Positions 43,520-55,293 of a DNA stretch of 64,000 nt are shown in pieces. The stretch is from Cranoglanis bouderius (lineage: Eukaryota > Chordata > Actinopteri > Siluriformes > Cranoglanididae): contig CM042564.1 of assembly GCA_023630585.1 (NCBI GenBank), positions 15,968,242-16,032,241 of the forward strand, written 5' to 3'. Numbering within the stretch: position 1 is the stretch's first letter; each line of letters opens with the position of its first letter. A program made the position numbers and the translations under genes. The notes below the pieces were generated by a model. It made no database searches, was not told the DNA's origin, and was given only the letters and a program-made list of their open reading frames with translations.

Positions 43520-45080
43520 TCACACGTCAGTATGAAAGGTCCTGGGAGTTTAAGCAGTGGATGTAATAATCTAAAATATTTCCAGTGTTTCCAAAAAATA
43601 ATAATAATAATACAAGAAGATGTCATACATGATATAACATTCCAGCATGAGTTGTTTGTGAGTTGCAACAGAGTAGTAACTCAAGCCTAGACAGTTTTAT
43701 ATAGTGCTCTGTTTCCAGCAAAGGTGCAATAAATCTTGCTCATTGCACCCATCACACTTCTCTAAACCTTCCCTAACTTCCTTAACTATACTAAATATTG
43801 CGCTGAGGATAGCTTAAATGTATTTAATTTTAAAATCAGCGTCATTTTATACGTACTATTTCTGTCAGATTTCTTTTCAAGGATTTCAAATATTTGCCTT
43901 TCTTCTTTTAATACACTCTTGCTGAGTGCGAATTACAAATGGTCAGATCAGTTCAACTGATTGAGTCATCTAATAAGTGCATGTTCTTGTACTCGTGCAT
44001 AGTTTCAAGATATATGTCCTGAAAGCTTTTAGGAGACCAAAAGCCATACTCCACACTTGTTTTCTGGCTGTTAAGGAGGAAACACTGATGAAGGGATGCA
44101 GTCAGTGCACCTTGTGAGAGCTCATGATGTTCTGATAAGACAGCAAGCTGTTTGAATCTCCAGTGTGTCTCTGACACCCAGGAATGTCATCAGATAACAG
44201 ACTGCATGAAGTGAGACAGGAGTATTATTCTCTCCATGGGGGGCAGTGGAGGTTCAGGAGAGGGAGCTGGATAAATGTTCAGGAATTGGAATCATTGTTG
44301 AACTGAGAAACAGTGCGGTCTCAAAGACAATATCCGGATATTATTACAAGCTTGATGTAATAAGATACATAGTATATAAAGCATGCGGGATGTGTGGATA
44401 TTAAAGGATGATGGAATGAGCACATGAGCACAATATTTCTCACAACAACAAAAAACACATGTTAACAGCTTTTCATTACTATAATCAATGGCTGATCCTG
44501 TGACAGCTGCTTGTTATTCTTCAATCAGAAACCTTTTGTCACAAGTAGCGACCACCCCCCTCTTAATCTATAACCTTGTCAATATTTATCATTCTTAATA
44601 TGCAGAGCTCCGGAGTGTCTCGCTCGTGTGACCACAGTTGGGTCTGTGGTCAGGCGCAGTACCGCAGGGAACATAAACACCATGCGGGAATGCAAACAAA
44701 TGTTCCATCTCTCTTCGCTGTTTCCACTTTCTCTCAGAGCCATACCCCTTAGCTTGCTTCCGCAAGAGATTGCATTTCAAAGGCCACACGGACAAAGCTC
44801 TCAGTGAACTCCTCGGCTCTGGAGTTGAAACGTTTAGTTAAATAAGCACAGGGTTGATGGATTGGGTTTGCAGTTAGGTAAAGTAGTTATTCTAGTAGCA
44901 TAAAGAGAAATTCTGAAGACAGATGTATAGCAGGATGTACACCATATCCCACCAGACTGAATGATTGATATTCCTGGGCAGGACAGGTGATTCTGCTGAT
45001 CAGCACATGTCAGCTTCATTCATGACTCATTTTCAGATAGTTTGTATGTTCGGCGGATTCAATATACACACACAAAAAAA
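43520..45080. other. Intergenic stretch, no gene seen
   Basis: Short frames only; a short (ATA)n tract near 43596-43612. Nothing recognised. Confidence 0.5.
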
Positions 45081-45220
45081 AAAGGTACTAAACTGTACCA
45101 TTCCTTGTTGCTGATGTATCCTCAAACGTACCCTTTTTTACTGTCAGCATAGAAAGGTAAAATATTTTTTTTAAGGTAAACTATACCCACACTTCAACAA
45201 AAGGTACAGTTTAGTACCTA
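45081..45220. mobile_element. Small foldback (MITE-like) element
   Basis: aaaggtactaaactgtacc at the left (45081-45099) and its complement ggtacagtttagtacct at the right (45203-45219), about 140 bp apart. Further partial pairing (aaggtaaa/tttacc-like) lies inside. No coding capacity. Resembles small palindromic repeats seen in fish genomes. Confidence 0.55.
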
Positions 45221-48200
45221 CAGTTGTAGATGTGTTTAACTGAGAAATAATTTTGTGATTAACATGCATATTGTTGTTTTAGGCTTGTGGCTGTGACACT
45301 TCTTTTAGTTGTTGCCATGCTTACTTCATTATGTCTGGTCAGGTTCACATATATAGTTTCACACACTCATACATTCATACACACTCAGGTCTAGAGAAAA
45401 TAATGAAACATCCAACACTAACTGTATAAAATGAAACTAGGCCAGATACAATCTTCATATATGTATAATGTGTAACTCATGTTCCTATTCGACTCCTCTT
45501 CTGATGAAACCCTCAGATTTGACAAAAAAAAACAACAAAAAAAAAAAACATTTGGACCACATTGTACTAGTACAACTTTCCTCCTACACTGAAATATAAT
45601 TCCACACTGTCCCACCACATTGTTTTTGTCTCTCCTCGTGATATTCAACTTTCTCACCAGAATGGAAAGTAAAACTGTGAGGCATTGTTATTTATGGTAT
45701 GGAAATAGCAAGAACAGGATACTGAAGAGAATAGGAACAAAGAAAATAGTAGGTTTGAGCTTTCAAGATTTCTATTCTATAATATTCATAAATTCTATCA
45801 TATTTAAGCACTGTATAAAAACATGTTACTGTGCCTTGAAACCTTCAACAAAGCTAAAGATGCCATTATTACAGTGGATTTCATGAATGCCAGACAAACC
45901 CTCTCAACATCTGTAAAAGTGTTCTGGCCCGGTATTCTAAATGTGAATAATTCATTAATCACATGTATATGATTCAAATGGTTCTGGAAGTACCTGTCAT
46001 ATCCCTTTATATTTCCATAAGTGACCTTATATGACACTCAGACACACCTCAAAAAGAAACTGTATCACAAGTATATTGCAGCTACATGCAGTGTATTTAC
46101 ATCTGCATACATGTACCGTATATTTATATTATTCATTTGACAAGCTAAACACAATCAATTCATATACTGTAGCTGTGAAATGGACAGCAACACAACAGTG
46201 ATACACCATTCGAAAAAAAACAAATGCAGTATCATTGTAAGAAGAACAGAGAACAGTCACAATTAAACTCTAGGACTGGAGTGAGTGCTTGTACACTTAA
46301 AGAAAAAAAAAATAGTGAAATACTTTGACTGTACGTTTTTCTGGGAACCAAAAAACCTTTAGCCATTCAGAGAACCCATGAAGAACCTGAGATTATACTC
46401 AGTGAAATGACACACTAGAATGTTCACTTTCATTTTCAACAGCAGTTAATCACAATAATAACAAGGAACCTGGGCTATTTGATTACCTCAAATAGAATAT
46501 AAAAACAATAATATTGCTGGAAGTGGTTCTGTAAATGATAATGTGGTCTCTGAAGGTTGTAAATGGAATCTACAGAATGAATAAAGAGAACAATTTGATG
46601 TTTGAATGACAAGTGAGAAAAAGTTCAAGTTCAATTTTTTAAAAATGGCATGACATAAGGGCATAAATTAAACTGTTTTGTACATTGAAGAGTGGCGCAT
46701 AGCCAAGACTAGTCTAAACTAGTCCAGCTAATATTAGTTTAAATAAATATCAGACAAAAGAATGAAATATACAATTCAAATAAATATACTTATCATATTA
46801 GAATATCAGGGAAAGTTCACTGATTTAAAATCCCTTGGGTGAAAAAAAAACTTTTGGTGTGACTCAACCGCTGTGCAAATTGCCATCCATGGAAGTCAAG
46901 AGAGCAAAATCGGCTGGGAGGGATTGCATACTCTCTCCCCTGTCAATCACAATGACACTAGCCAGTCATGGGCATCTGTGAGCTCATGTATGAGGAAGAT
47001 TACAGATAGCTCAGGCAGATAGTGCTTTCCTCTGAGTATGTTATGCTGCCCTGTGACGCTCCATGAGCAGCAGTTTGTAAAGATGCAGAGGCTGGCTTTG
47101 TTTACCTCTTAGGAAGCACGTGTTAGCATGCCTTGGTAGCTGTTGTACGATAGGGGAGAGCTGGCTGGTGGGCAGGAATTAGCCAAGACCAAAGGTAGAA
47201 AAACATTTTTTGGGGAAGCTGTAGAAATTGCCTATTGTTCAGTAATGAGTAAAGACAGTCCAACTGAGGAGGTCAAAATACAAGGAAAGAATGTCTTGTG
47301 GATCCTGTCAGTTTTTTTTCTTTGCTGTCTTCCACTCTTTTCTCAATTAAATTGGATAGGATAGCATGTGTTTGCCAACAGACTGTAGTGATTTGGAAGA
47401 ATATAGGCTCTGAGAGGCTTCATGTAAGGAGTCATGTGTACATCATGCCACTTGAACACATGTAGGGTATTTGATACTGTCATTTTCCTTGGTGAAATGA
47501 ACTCATCAAAAGTACAGATGTTGTCCACTTCATTGCCTTTTTATGGGTATTCAGTAATCTACAGTTTCCTTAGCTGTATAGTCCACTCTTTAAACAGTAT
47601 CAGTAGGCAGATTCTTATTTCATAGGACTTTTACACAAAAATATGAGGTTCACTGAAGTGCATATGAATGGATCTTCAAAGAAATCCTGACATCTTAAAG
47701 TAATCACCTCTCACTCATGTGTGGAACTTATTAGCCAAGGTGTTGTGATATTCCGCAGGGACAGGAAAATCCTGAACATATATTTCGTTTGAGTTGGTGT
47801 GCTATGGTATGGCCTTTATGCACCTGCTTTAAATTGCAAGCCTGTGTTGGGAGTCTGGACTCTACAACTGCTGTATGAACTGACAGATGTCTTAAACACG
47901 AGAGTCACTTTGCAGATAGTAGTTATTTCCCAAAGGTGACTTTGACGCCTGAACTTTCTGTATCACATGTAACCAGACACCAAATGTTTCAAGACCTTAC
48001 CACTGAACCATCAAGTGTTAGCTACATTTATGCTAGCACTAGTTAGAATAGCTGTAACTTATGTGAAATTATAATTGATCTGGAATAAACCTCAATACCT
48101 TAAAAAAAAAAAAAAAAAAAAGTTCATTACTCTGAAGTGATCTTTAGAAGGTACTATATTGTTAACCAAACGAACCAAACAATGTTGTTCCTAATATTTC

Positions 48201-50463
48201 TGTCTTATCTCAGATTGAATAAAAAATAAGAGACAGATACCTGTAAACTATAAATATGAGGCTGAACAGAGCACAAGCCTGGATAGTAGATGCTTGGGCC
48301 AAGTCCTTCCTCCCTCACTATGGACCTGATAAATTAGATGCACATTGGGACAGTGTTTGGACAAGGTAATTCACCAAGCTAAATATATGTTGTCTGCAGG
48401 GCTCCTGTCATTCGTCTGCCCTCGTTAGTTGATTGACCAAAACAGGGGTATCCACAGGAATATAGTAAATCTGTGTCACTTAAGTGTTTTTGAGTGATTA
48501 GGGCACTCATCTAAAACCCAAGTATTTCACTGACAACAGTATTTTTTGGGTAGTTTCCCTAACAAACACTGCAGGATATTATGGTGAGATTATAGCAGCT
48601 CAAGTGCAGAGCTCACTGTGTGCAGAATTAATGGAATTAGAAGCAGAGCGTGAAGATGAGGGTGATAAAGCTTTATAGCGGGAGTTGTTTTAGCAGGTAA
48701 TGATGTATGAAGGAGCTTTGATCACGCAAGCACAGAGAAAGCTAGAACAGTGCTGAACCAAAAAGTGGAAAAATATGGTGCTTTCTGCTGACAGAATACG
48801 ATCTGCAAAAAGAAAGGCATTTGGCGTTAAGAAAATCTTATTCTCGTATTCCCCAATCAATACAATATGTATTGTATTTCTAAAAGTCATGTTTCTGCTT
48901 GGTTGAGTGAGCTAAAATTTAACCCCTTTTCCCAACTTTATACTCAAGGTAATCAAAAATCATTACAAAATTCCTTCACTGCATTCTGTGAAATTTAGCT
49001 TTAAAGCGAGTGAGTTCATCTATACATCTACGTTAATTCAGAAATGATTTATGTGGGCATCATGATGATAATTAAATGCAATTCAAAAGGAAATTAAAAG
49101 GAAATTGAAACAAAAGAAACAAAGACATTTTTAAATAAACGATCACAAATGCCTATTTTATTTAAGTTGCAACTCTCTACCAGCATTCAGCCACCCATAA
49201 TGTTTTACTGTTTAATCAGTAAACAGTGACTTCATCTGCTGTAATTGATCTATCTGTAAACTTTATGAATCTCCCCAAATACAAACCGAATGATAGGGAA
49301 AGAGACTCCAAGACACCCTTTTTCTTGAACCTTTTACTGAATGTTAGACATGACATTGTACTATTAAATCTGCACTGCTGCTTGATAATTTGATAACACA
49401 ACTTTTATCAGCCTTAATGTCTGGGACAACCCCATCTATTATGCTGACATATTTGTGTAAGACCCTTTTTGTTCTCCAGTACTTTTATGTTTGTTATTTA
49501 AACACTGACTGATGGAGAGGGAATAAGTGAGAAGGTATAGCTGATACATATTATTAGTGAGTATGATGTATCAAACCTGGGGCTAGGCAGAAACCCAGCA
49601 AAATGTCAAAGCTTAAAGACATTAATAGAAAAAAAGAAAAGAGAAAAAAAAACAAAAAAACATGTGCCTTTAAAATAGACTCAGAGTCCTGGCAGAGTTT
49701 CAGATACATATTATATAATTTTTTTTTTTTTTTTTTTTAATTCGGCAAATGATCTGCAGATGTCTCATGTGCTTTGTACTTTAGGAGCAATACCTAATGC
49801 ATTGCTGTAGTAAAAGATATAACATTGAACATCTTGCCTATAGCCTAGCTGCCACATAACATCATTACTAAGGAATGATGCAGGCCTGCAGCGACCTTCT
49901 ACCTGTTTCATGCCAATTTACAAAAGCCTGCAGTCATTTGCTATATTAGCAGATGTTAAATGATGTATTGAGATTAAGAAAGATTAAAAAAAAAAAAAAA
50001 GAAAGCAAGAAAGAAACGATGGAATTGTTTTTGAAAGCTTTTCGTTAATAGCACAAAATAGACAAATATCAGCCTATCAGTCTCCTACAACCAGAAAGAT
50101 GGTGTAAAAAAATCCTGAGAAATACTACTACTAATACTACTTGGGACATGCACTGGAACACCAGACAAAATCGTGTATACAAGTTTACAACTCGTGTCAT
50201 ATAACGCGACATTTCACCTGTCCGACTTTCTGACAAATTATCCTACATATCGAGAACAATTTATTTTAAATAAAGTAATGAAGGGTTTCTGCGCATGCGC
50301 ACTTCACTTTGCATGCACATAAAGTCATGCTTCTTCCTACATGGTAAAGCTGAAGGCAGTACATCAAATATGCCGCCTACGGTTTTAGACTGGAGACATT
50401 TTCTGATTAAGGTAACAATAAAGTAGTCAAAATAGCACAAAATACCTGCGATATTGTTTTACG
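45221..50463. other. Gene-free intergenic stretch upstream of cenpw
   Basis: About 5.2 kb, AT-rich, with A/T runs at 48103-48121 and 49721-49738 and a purine-rich tract at 49986-50014. Frames such as 45620-45886, 47143-47364 and 48690-48890 have no domain. A segment near 46310-46400 (gggaaccaaaaaacctttag) looks like a dispersed repeat but could not be bounded. Confidence 0.5.
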
Positions 50464-50600
50464 AATTCAATTCAATTCAGTTCAGTTTTATTTGTATAGC
50501 ACTTTTAACAATGGACATTGTCACAAAGCAGCTTTACGGGAATATTCATATATATAAATTTCTGATCTAAATTTTAAAATTGTTAAATTTATCCCTAATG
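50464..50600 (-). repeat. LINE 3'-tail-like dispersed repeat, partial
   Basis: Starts with (ATTCA)n-like attcaattcaattcagttc, then ttttatttgtatagcacttt, aacaatggacattgtcacaa and agcagctttacgg, ending near ttatccctaatgagc. This is the reverse complement of a LINE tail ending in AATTGAATTGAAT. It shares the agcagctttac block with 16715-16870. Confidence 0.7.
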
Positions 50601-50869
50601 AGCACAAACATTTATATTTGTTTGTAATCTATCAAATGCACTGTGATTTCATCCGGACCGTTTCCCGTTTTGTGGGCGTATCTACCGACAAGCAGCCGAA
50701 TGCACCATTACTCTGACTCTGAAACTGGCTGTATCTAATGTGGTTCCTTACTCCCTTCATATGTGTACTACAGAGACAATAAAATGCTGCTTTTAACGCT
50801 ATACGAAGTGAACTATAAATCCTACGTAGAGGCATTTGGGATTTGATCATTGGTCGTGCCTCTCCGCGT

Positions 50870-50968
50870 CATCATTATGCGACGAGAGTAAAGCGCGCGC
50901 CGGTTTTAAACAGCGATAACTGTTGTTTTTACTTGTGTGCATTTGAGCGTAAATTTATAAAGTCAGCC
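50870..50968 (+). promoter_or_regulatory. cenpw: Likely core promoter and 5' untranslated region of cenpw
   Basis: A local GC-rich patch (cgcgtcatcattatgcgacg, then aaagcgcgcgccggttttaa) stands out from AT-rich surroundings just before the start codon. gcgcgcgccgg resembles E2F-type sites, and E2F control would suit a gene used in mitosis, but this is inference from a short motif. No TATA box at the usual spacing is evident. Confidence 0.4.
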
Positions 50969-51055
50969 ATGTTGAAGAAAGCACCGAGAGCAGTCTTAAA
51001 ATCTCACATGAAAAAGAAATCGGACATACGTATTGGAAAAAACGCAGAATTGATG
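50969..51055 (+). CDS. cenpw: cenpw-like first coding exon (residues 1-29)
   Basis: CENP-W pairs with CENP-T through histone folds in the constitutive centromere-associated network and helps build the kinetochore. The exon encodes MLKKAPRAVLKSHMKKKSDI followed by RIGKNAELM and is followed by gtaagt. Human CENP-W has a similar basic start (KRKAPRGFLKRVFKRKKPQL, then RLEKSGDLL), the arm leading into the histone fold. The ATG at 50969 is the first in frame, with G at -3. The exon ends in phase 0. The rest of the histone fold (an LNCLLFVHRLAEE-like exon in human) was not found up to 64000, so intron 1 exceeds 12.9 kb or the exon is unrecognised. Support is the KAPR and R-KNAEL similarity plus the known linkage of TRMT11 and CENPW in vertebrates. 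Confidence 0.75.
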
Positions 51056-51884
51056 GTAAGTTTTGTTCGGCGTCGAACAACCGTCAGCTAACGTTAGTTA
51101 GCCAAAAAGCGATTAAACTTGTTTACATATTCGCAGTGCGTTTCATCACCGTTCACGGGTGAATCGTTTTATAGATTTACATCTTATTATATAAAATATT
51201 AAACTCCCGTTGCATGGCATTACACAGATAAATCGTTTAAATACAAACTGTCAGGTTTTATTTTTTACTGGGCGTGAACCAGTAACCTGGCTGTATTTTA
51301 TTCAATGTAAAGAAAGATGGTACAGTAAATTCAGGATTGCTGGTCTATAAATCCGAGCCGCAATAACATACACATGGCTGTGAGAGTGCATTTTATTAAG
51401 TCAGCTTTGTGAGTAGGTTTCTCGCTTCTATATTATTATTTTTCTTCAAAATTTTACAGTGGCTCAGAATAACCAGGTCAAGTTACAGTCTGTTACAAAG
51501 TACAATGAGATTCCTCATTCCTCTGCGAATCCCCCCAGCAACACCTGACATACTTTAAACAGGCCAATTACTGGTAGGTAACCATCAGTAGCCATACAAA
51601 GCTCCTTATTTAGACAGAACTTGATTTTTTCCACAACTGTGTTTTTTGTTTTTGTTTTTGTTTTTTTTTCACATGATTGCTGGACCAAATAAGGACCAAG
51701 CACAGAACCATACAAGTCATTAAGATGTCATACTCTAACTTCAAACATTAGGAGACCAAGCAGTGAAACATAAACACATGTAAAACTTCAAAACATGAAC
51801 ACCCAGAGGAATGAAACCAAGCCACACTGATGAGTCTACTTTGTGAAATTTTTGCAGGGCTGTGTATTGCCTGTCAGTCATTGC
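51056..51884. other. Start of cenpw intron 1
   Basis: No exon or transposon recognised before the nested Tc1-like insertion. Confidence 0.5.
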
Positions 51885-52115
51885 TACAGTGAGGGGGGAA
51901 AAAAGTATTTGATCCCCTGCTGATTTTGTACGTTTGCCCATTGACAAAGAAATGATCAGTCTATAATTTTAATGGTAGGTGTATTTTAACAGTGAGAGAC
52001 AGAATAACAACAAAAAAATCCAGAAAAACACATCAAAAAAGTTATAAATTGATTTGCATTTTAATGAGGGAAATAAGTATTTGATCCCCTATCAATCAGC
52101 AAGATTTCTGGCTCC

Positions 52116-52212
52116 CAGGTGTCTTTTACACAGGTAATGAGCTGAGATTAGGAGCATTCTCTTAAAGGGAGTGCTCCTAATCTCAGTTTGTTACCTGTAT
52201 AAAAGACACCTG
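52116..52212. other. 97-bp imperfect palindrome upstream of the H1 transposase
   Basis: caggtgtcttttacacaggt, then ctgagattaggagca, is mirrored after a loop of about 15 nt by tgctcctaatctcag and acctgtataaaagacacctg. The inner 15-bp stem (52143-52157 with 52173-52187) is exact. It sits between the left inverted repeat and the transposase start. Confidence 0.85.
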
Positions 52213-52254
52213 TCCACAGAAGCAATCAATCAATCAGATTCCAAACTCTCCACC

Positions 52255-53256
52255 ATGGCCAAGACCAAAGAGCTGTCCAAGGATGTCAGGTACAAGATTG
52301 TAGACCTACACAAGGCTGGAATGGGCTACAAGACCATTGCCAAGCAGCTTGGTGAGAAGGTGACAACAGTTGGTGCGATTATTCACAAATGGATGAAACT
52401 GTCAGTCTCCCTCGGTCTGGGGCTCCATGCAAGATCTCACCTCGTGGAGTTTCAATGATCATGAGAACGGTGAGGAATCAGCCCAGAACTACACGGGAGG
52501 ATCTTGTTAATGATCTCAAGGCAGCTGGGACCATAGTCACCAAGAAAACAATTGGTAACACACTACGCCGTGAAGGGCTGAAATCCTGCAGCGCCCGCAA
52601 GGTCCCCCGCTCAAGAAAGCACATGTACAGGCCCGTCTGAAGTTTGCCTGAATGATTCAGAGGAGAACTGGGTGAAAGTGTTGTGGTCAGATGAGACTAA
52701 AATCGAGCTCTTTGGCATCAACTCAACTCGCCGTGTCTGGAGGAGGAGGAATGCTGCCTATGACCCCAGGAACACCATCCCCACCGTCAAACATGGAGGT
52801 GGGAACATTATGCTTTGGAGGTGTTTTTCTGCTAAGGGGACAGGACAACTGCACCGCATCAAAGGGATGATGGACGGGGCCATGTACCGTCAAATCTTGG
52901 GTGAGAACCTCCTCCCCTCAGCCAGGGCATTGAAAATGGGTCGTGGATGAGTATTCCAGCATGACAATGACCCAAAACACACAGCCAAGGCAACAAAGGA
53001 ATGGCTCAAGAAGAAGCACATTAAGGTCCTGGAGTGGCCTAGCCAGTCTCCAGACCTTAATCCCATAGAAAATCTGTGGAGGGAGCTGAAGGTTAGAGTT
53101 GCCAAACATCAGTCTCGAGACCTTAATGACTTGGAGAGGATCTGCAAAGAGGAAAGGGACAAAATCCCTCCTGAGATGTGTGCAAACCTGGTGGCCAACT
53201 ACAAGAAACGTCTGACCTCTGTGATTGCCAACAAGGGTTTTGCCACCAAGTACTAA
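52255..53256 (+). pseudogene. Tc1-like transposase pseudogene of H1
   Basis: Begins MAKTKELSKDVRYKIVDLHK at the ATG 52255. The frame shifts near 52395, where IIHKWMKL is followed in another frame by LPRSGAPCKISPRG, and again near 52610-52670. The catalytic blocks are well preserved: VLWSDETKIELFG (Asp), QHDNDPKHTA (Asp) and PDLNPIENLWRELKVRV (Glu). A TGA replaces Trp just before the second block at about 52948. It ends ANKGFATKY and TAA at 53254-53256. Few lesions and intact catalytic residues suggest a moderately young copy. Confidence 0.92.
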
Positions 53257-53277
53257 GTCGAAGGGGTCAAATACTTA

Positions 53278-54894
53278 CAGTATCTCACAAAAGTGAGTAC
53301 ACCCCTCACATTTTTGTAAATATTTTATTATATCTTTTCATGGGACAACACTGACGAAATGACACTTTGCTACAATGTACAGTAGTGAGTGTACAGCTTG
53401 TATAACAGTGTAAATTTGCTGTCCCCTCAAAATAACTCAACACACAGCCATTAATGTCTAAACCGCTGGCAACAAAAGTGAGTACACCCCTAAGTGAAAA
53501 TGTCCAAATTGGGCCTAATTAGCCATTTTCCCTCCCCGGTGTCATGTGACTCGTTAGTGTTACAAGGTCTCAGTTGTGAATGGGGAGCAGGTGTGTTAAG
53601 TTTGGTGTTATCGCTCTCACACTCTCTCATACTGGTCACTGGAAGTTCAACATGGCACCTCATGGCAAAGAACTCTCTGAGGATCTGAAAAAAAGAATTG
53701 TTGCTCTACATAAAGATGGCCTAGGCTATAAGAAGATTGCCAACACCCTGAAACTGAGCTGCAGCACGGTGGCCAAGACCATACAGCGGTTTAACAGGAC
53801 AGGTTCCACTCAGAACAGGCCTCGCCATGGTCGACCAAAGAAGTTGAGTGCACGTGCTCAGCATCATATCCAGAGGTTGGCTTTGCAGAATAGACGTATG
53901 AGTGCTGCCAGCATTGCTGCAGAGGTTGAAGGGGTGGGGGGTCAGCTTGTCAGTGCTCAGACCATACGCCGCACACCGCATCAAATTGGTCTGCATGGCT
54001 GTTGTCCCAGAAGGAAGCCTCTTCTAAAGATGATGCACAAGAAAGCCCGCAAACAGTTTGCTGAAGACAAGCAGACTAAGGACATGGATTACTGGAACCA
54101 TGTCCTGTGGTCTGATGAGACAAAGATAAACTTATTTGGTTCAGATGGTGTCAAGCGTGTGTGGCAGCAACCAGGTGAGGAGTACAAAGACAAGTGTGTC
54201 TTGCCTACAGTCAAGCATGGTGGTGGGAGTGTAATGGTCTGGGGCTGCATGAGTGCTGCCGGCACTGGGGAGCTAATGCCAACATGTACTGTGACATACT
54301 GAAGCAGAGCATGATCCCCTCCCTTCGGAAACTGGGCCGTAGGGCAGTATTCCAACATGATAACGACCCCAAACACACCTCCAAGACGAACACTGCCTTG
54401 CTAAAGAAGCTGAGGGTAAAGGTGATGGACTGGCCATGTCTCCAGACCTAAACCCTATTGAGCATCTGTGGGGCATCCTCAAACGGAAGGTGGAGGAGTG
54501 CAAGGTCTCTAACATCCACCAGCTCTGTGCTGTCGTCATGGAGGAGTGGAAGAGGACTCCAGTGGCAACCTGTGAAGCTCTGGTGAACTCCATGCCCAAC
54601 AGGGTTAAGGCAGTGCTGGAAAATAATGGTGGCCACACAAAATATTGACACTTTGGGCCCACTTTGGACATTTTCACTTAGGGGTGTACTCACTTTTGTT
54701 GCCAGCAGTTTAGACATTAATGGCTGTGTGTTGAGTTATTTTGAGGGAACAGCAAATTTACACTGTTATACAAGCTGTACACTCACTACTTTACATTGTA
54801 GCAAAGTGTCATTTCTTCAGTGTTGTCCCATGAAAAGATATAATAAAATATTTACAAAAATGCAAGGGGTGTACTCACTTTTGTGAGAGATACT
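53278..54894 (+). mobile_element. Inner Tc1-like transposon (H2) nested in H1
   Basis: The left end starts cagtatctcacaaaagtgag and the right end finishes ctcacttttgtgagagatact, near-complement with a two-base insertion and loss of the last G. TA lies at 53276-53277 and 54895-54896, inside H1 just after its transposase stop. The outer inverted repeats match over about 150 bp (ttgtaaatattttattatat and complement). A second pair of short repeats, gcaacaaaagtgagtacacc and its complement, lies internally at about 53470 and 54685. The length is 1617 bp. Confidence 0.95.
53652..54648 (+). pseudogene. Tc1-like transposase of H2, two frameshifts from intact
   Basis: The frame is open from the ATG at 53652 (MAPHGKELSEDLKKRIVALH) for 217 codons, to 54302. 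It covers both helix-turn-helix units, the GRPKK linker (about residue 60), LWSDETKINLFG (first Asp) and GGGSVMVWGCMSAAGTGEL. A loss of bases at about 54274 shifts the frame; FQHDNDPKHTS with the second Asp follows. A second shift at about 54436 leads into MSPDLNPIEHLWGILKRKVE with the Glu and on to GGHTKY and TGA at 54646-54648. It is the least damaged transposase in the window, but it cannot make a full-length enzyme as it stands. Confidence 0.93.
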
Positions 54895-55293
54895 TATTTC
54901 ACTCATTAAAATGCAAATCAATTTCTAACTTTTTTTAAATGCGTTTTTCTGGATTTTTTTGTTGTTATTCTGTCTCTCACTGTTAAAATACACCTACCAT
55001 TAAAATTATAGACTGATCATTTCTTTGTCAGTGGGCAAACATACAAAATCGGCAGGGGCTCAAATACTTTTTCCCTCCACTGTATGCAACACCAACGTTC
55101 ATAGATGTTTAACTTTGAAAGGCTGGTTCTAATACAGATTCCACCAATAGCCATACAAATACAGCTGTCTTGTGAATTTTTACTTGATTGTAAACAACTT
55201 TTACATCGATTCCTGATATTTGTTTATTCAGCTTTATCTCATGCCCAGTGTTAATTGTCCAAGTACTGAAACCTAAATGTATACACTTCCCTC

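Larger units (their letters stand above)
51887..55082 (+). mobile_element. Outer Tc1-like transposon (H1), split by another Tc1-like copy
   Basis: The left end starts cagtgaggggggaaaaaagt and continues atttgatcccctgctgattt. The right end finishes aaatactttttccctccactg, its imperfect complement. TA lies at 51885-51886 and 55083-55084. The inverted repeats are about 200 bp (for example gatcagtctataattttaat at left and attaaaattatagactgatc at right). The inner copy occupies 53278-54894, so the outer element alone is about 1577 bp. Confidence 0.95.
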
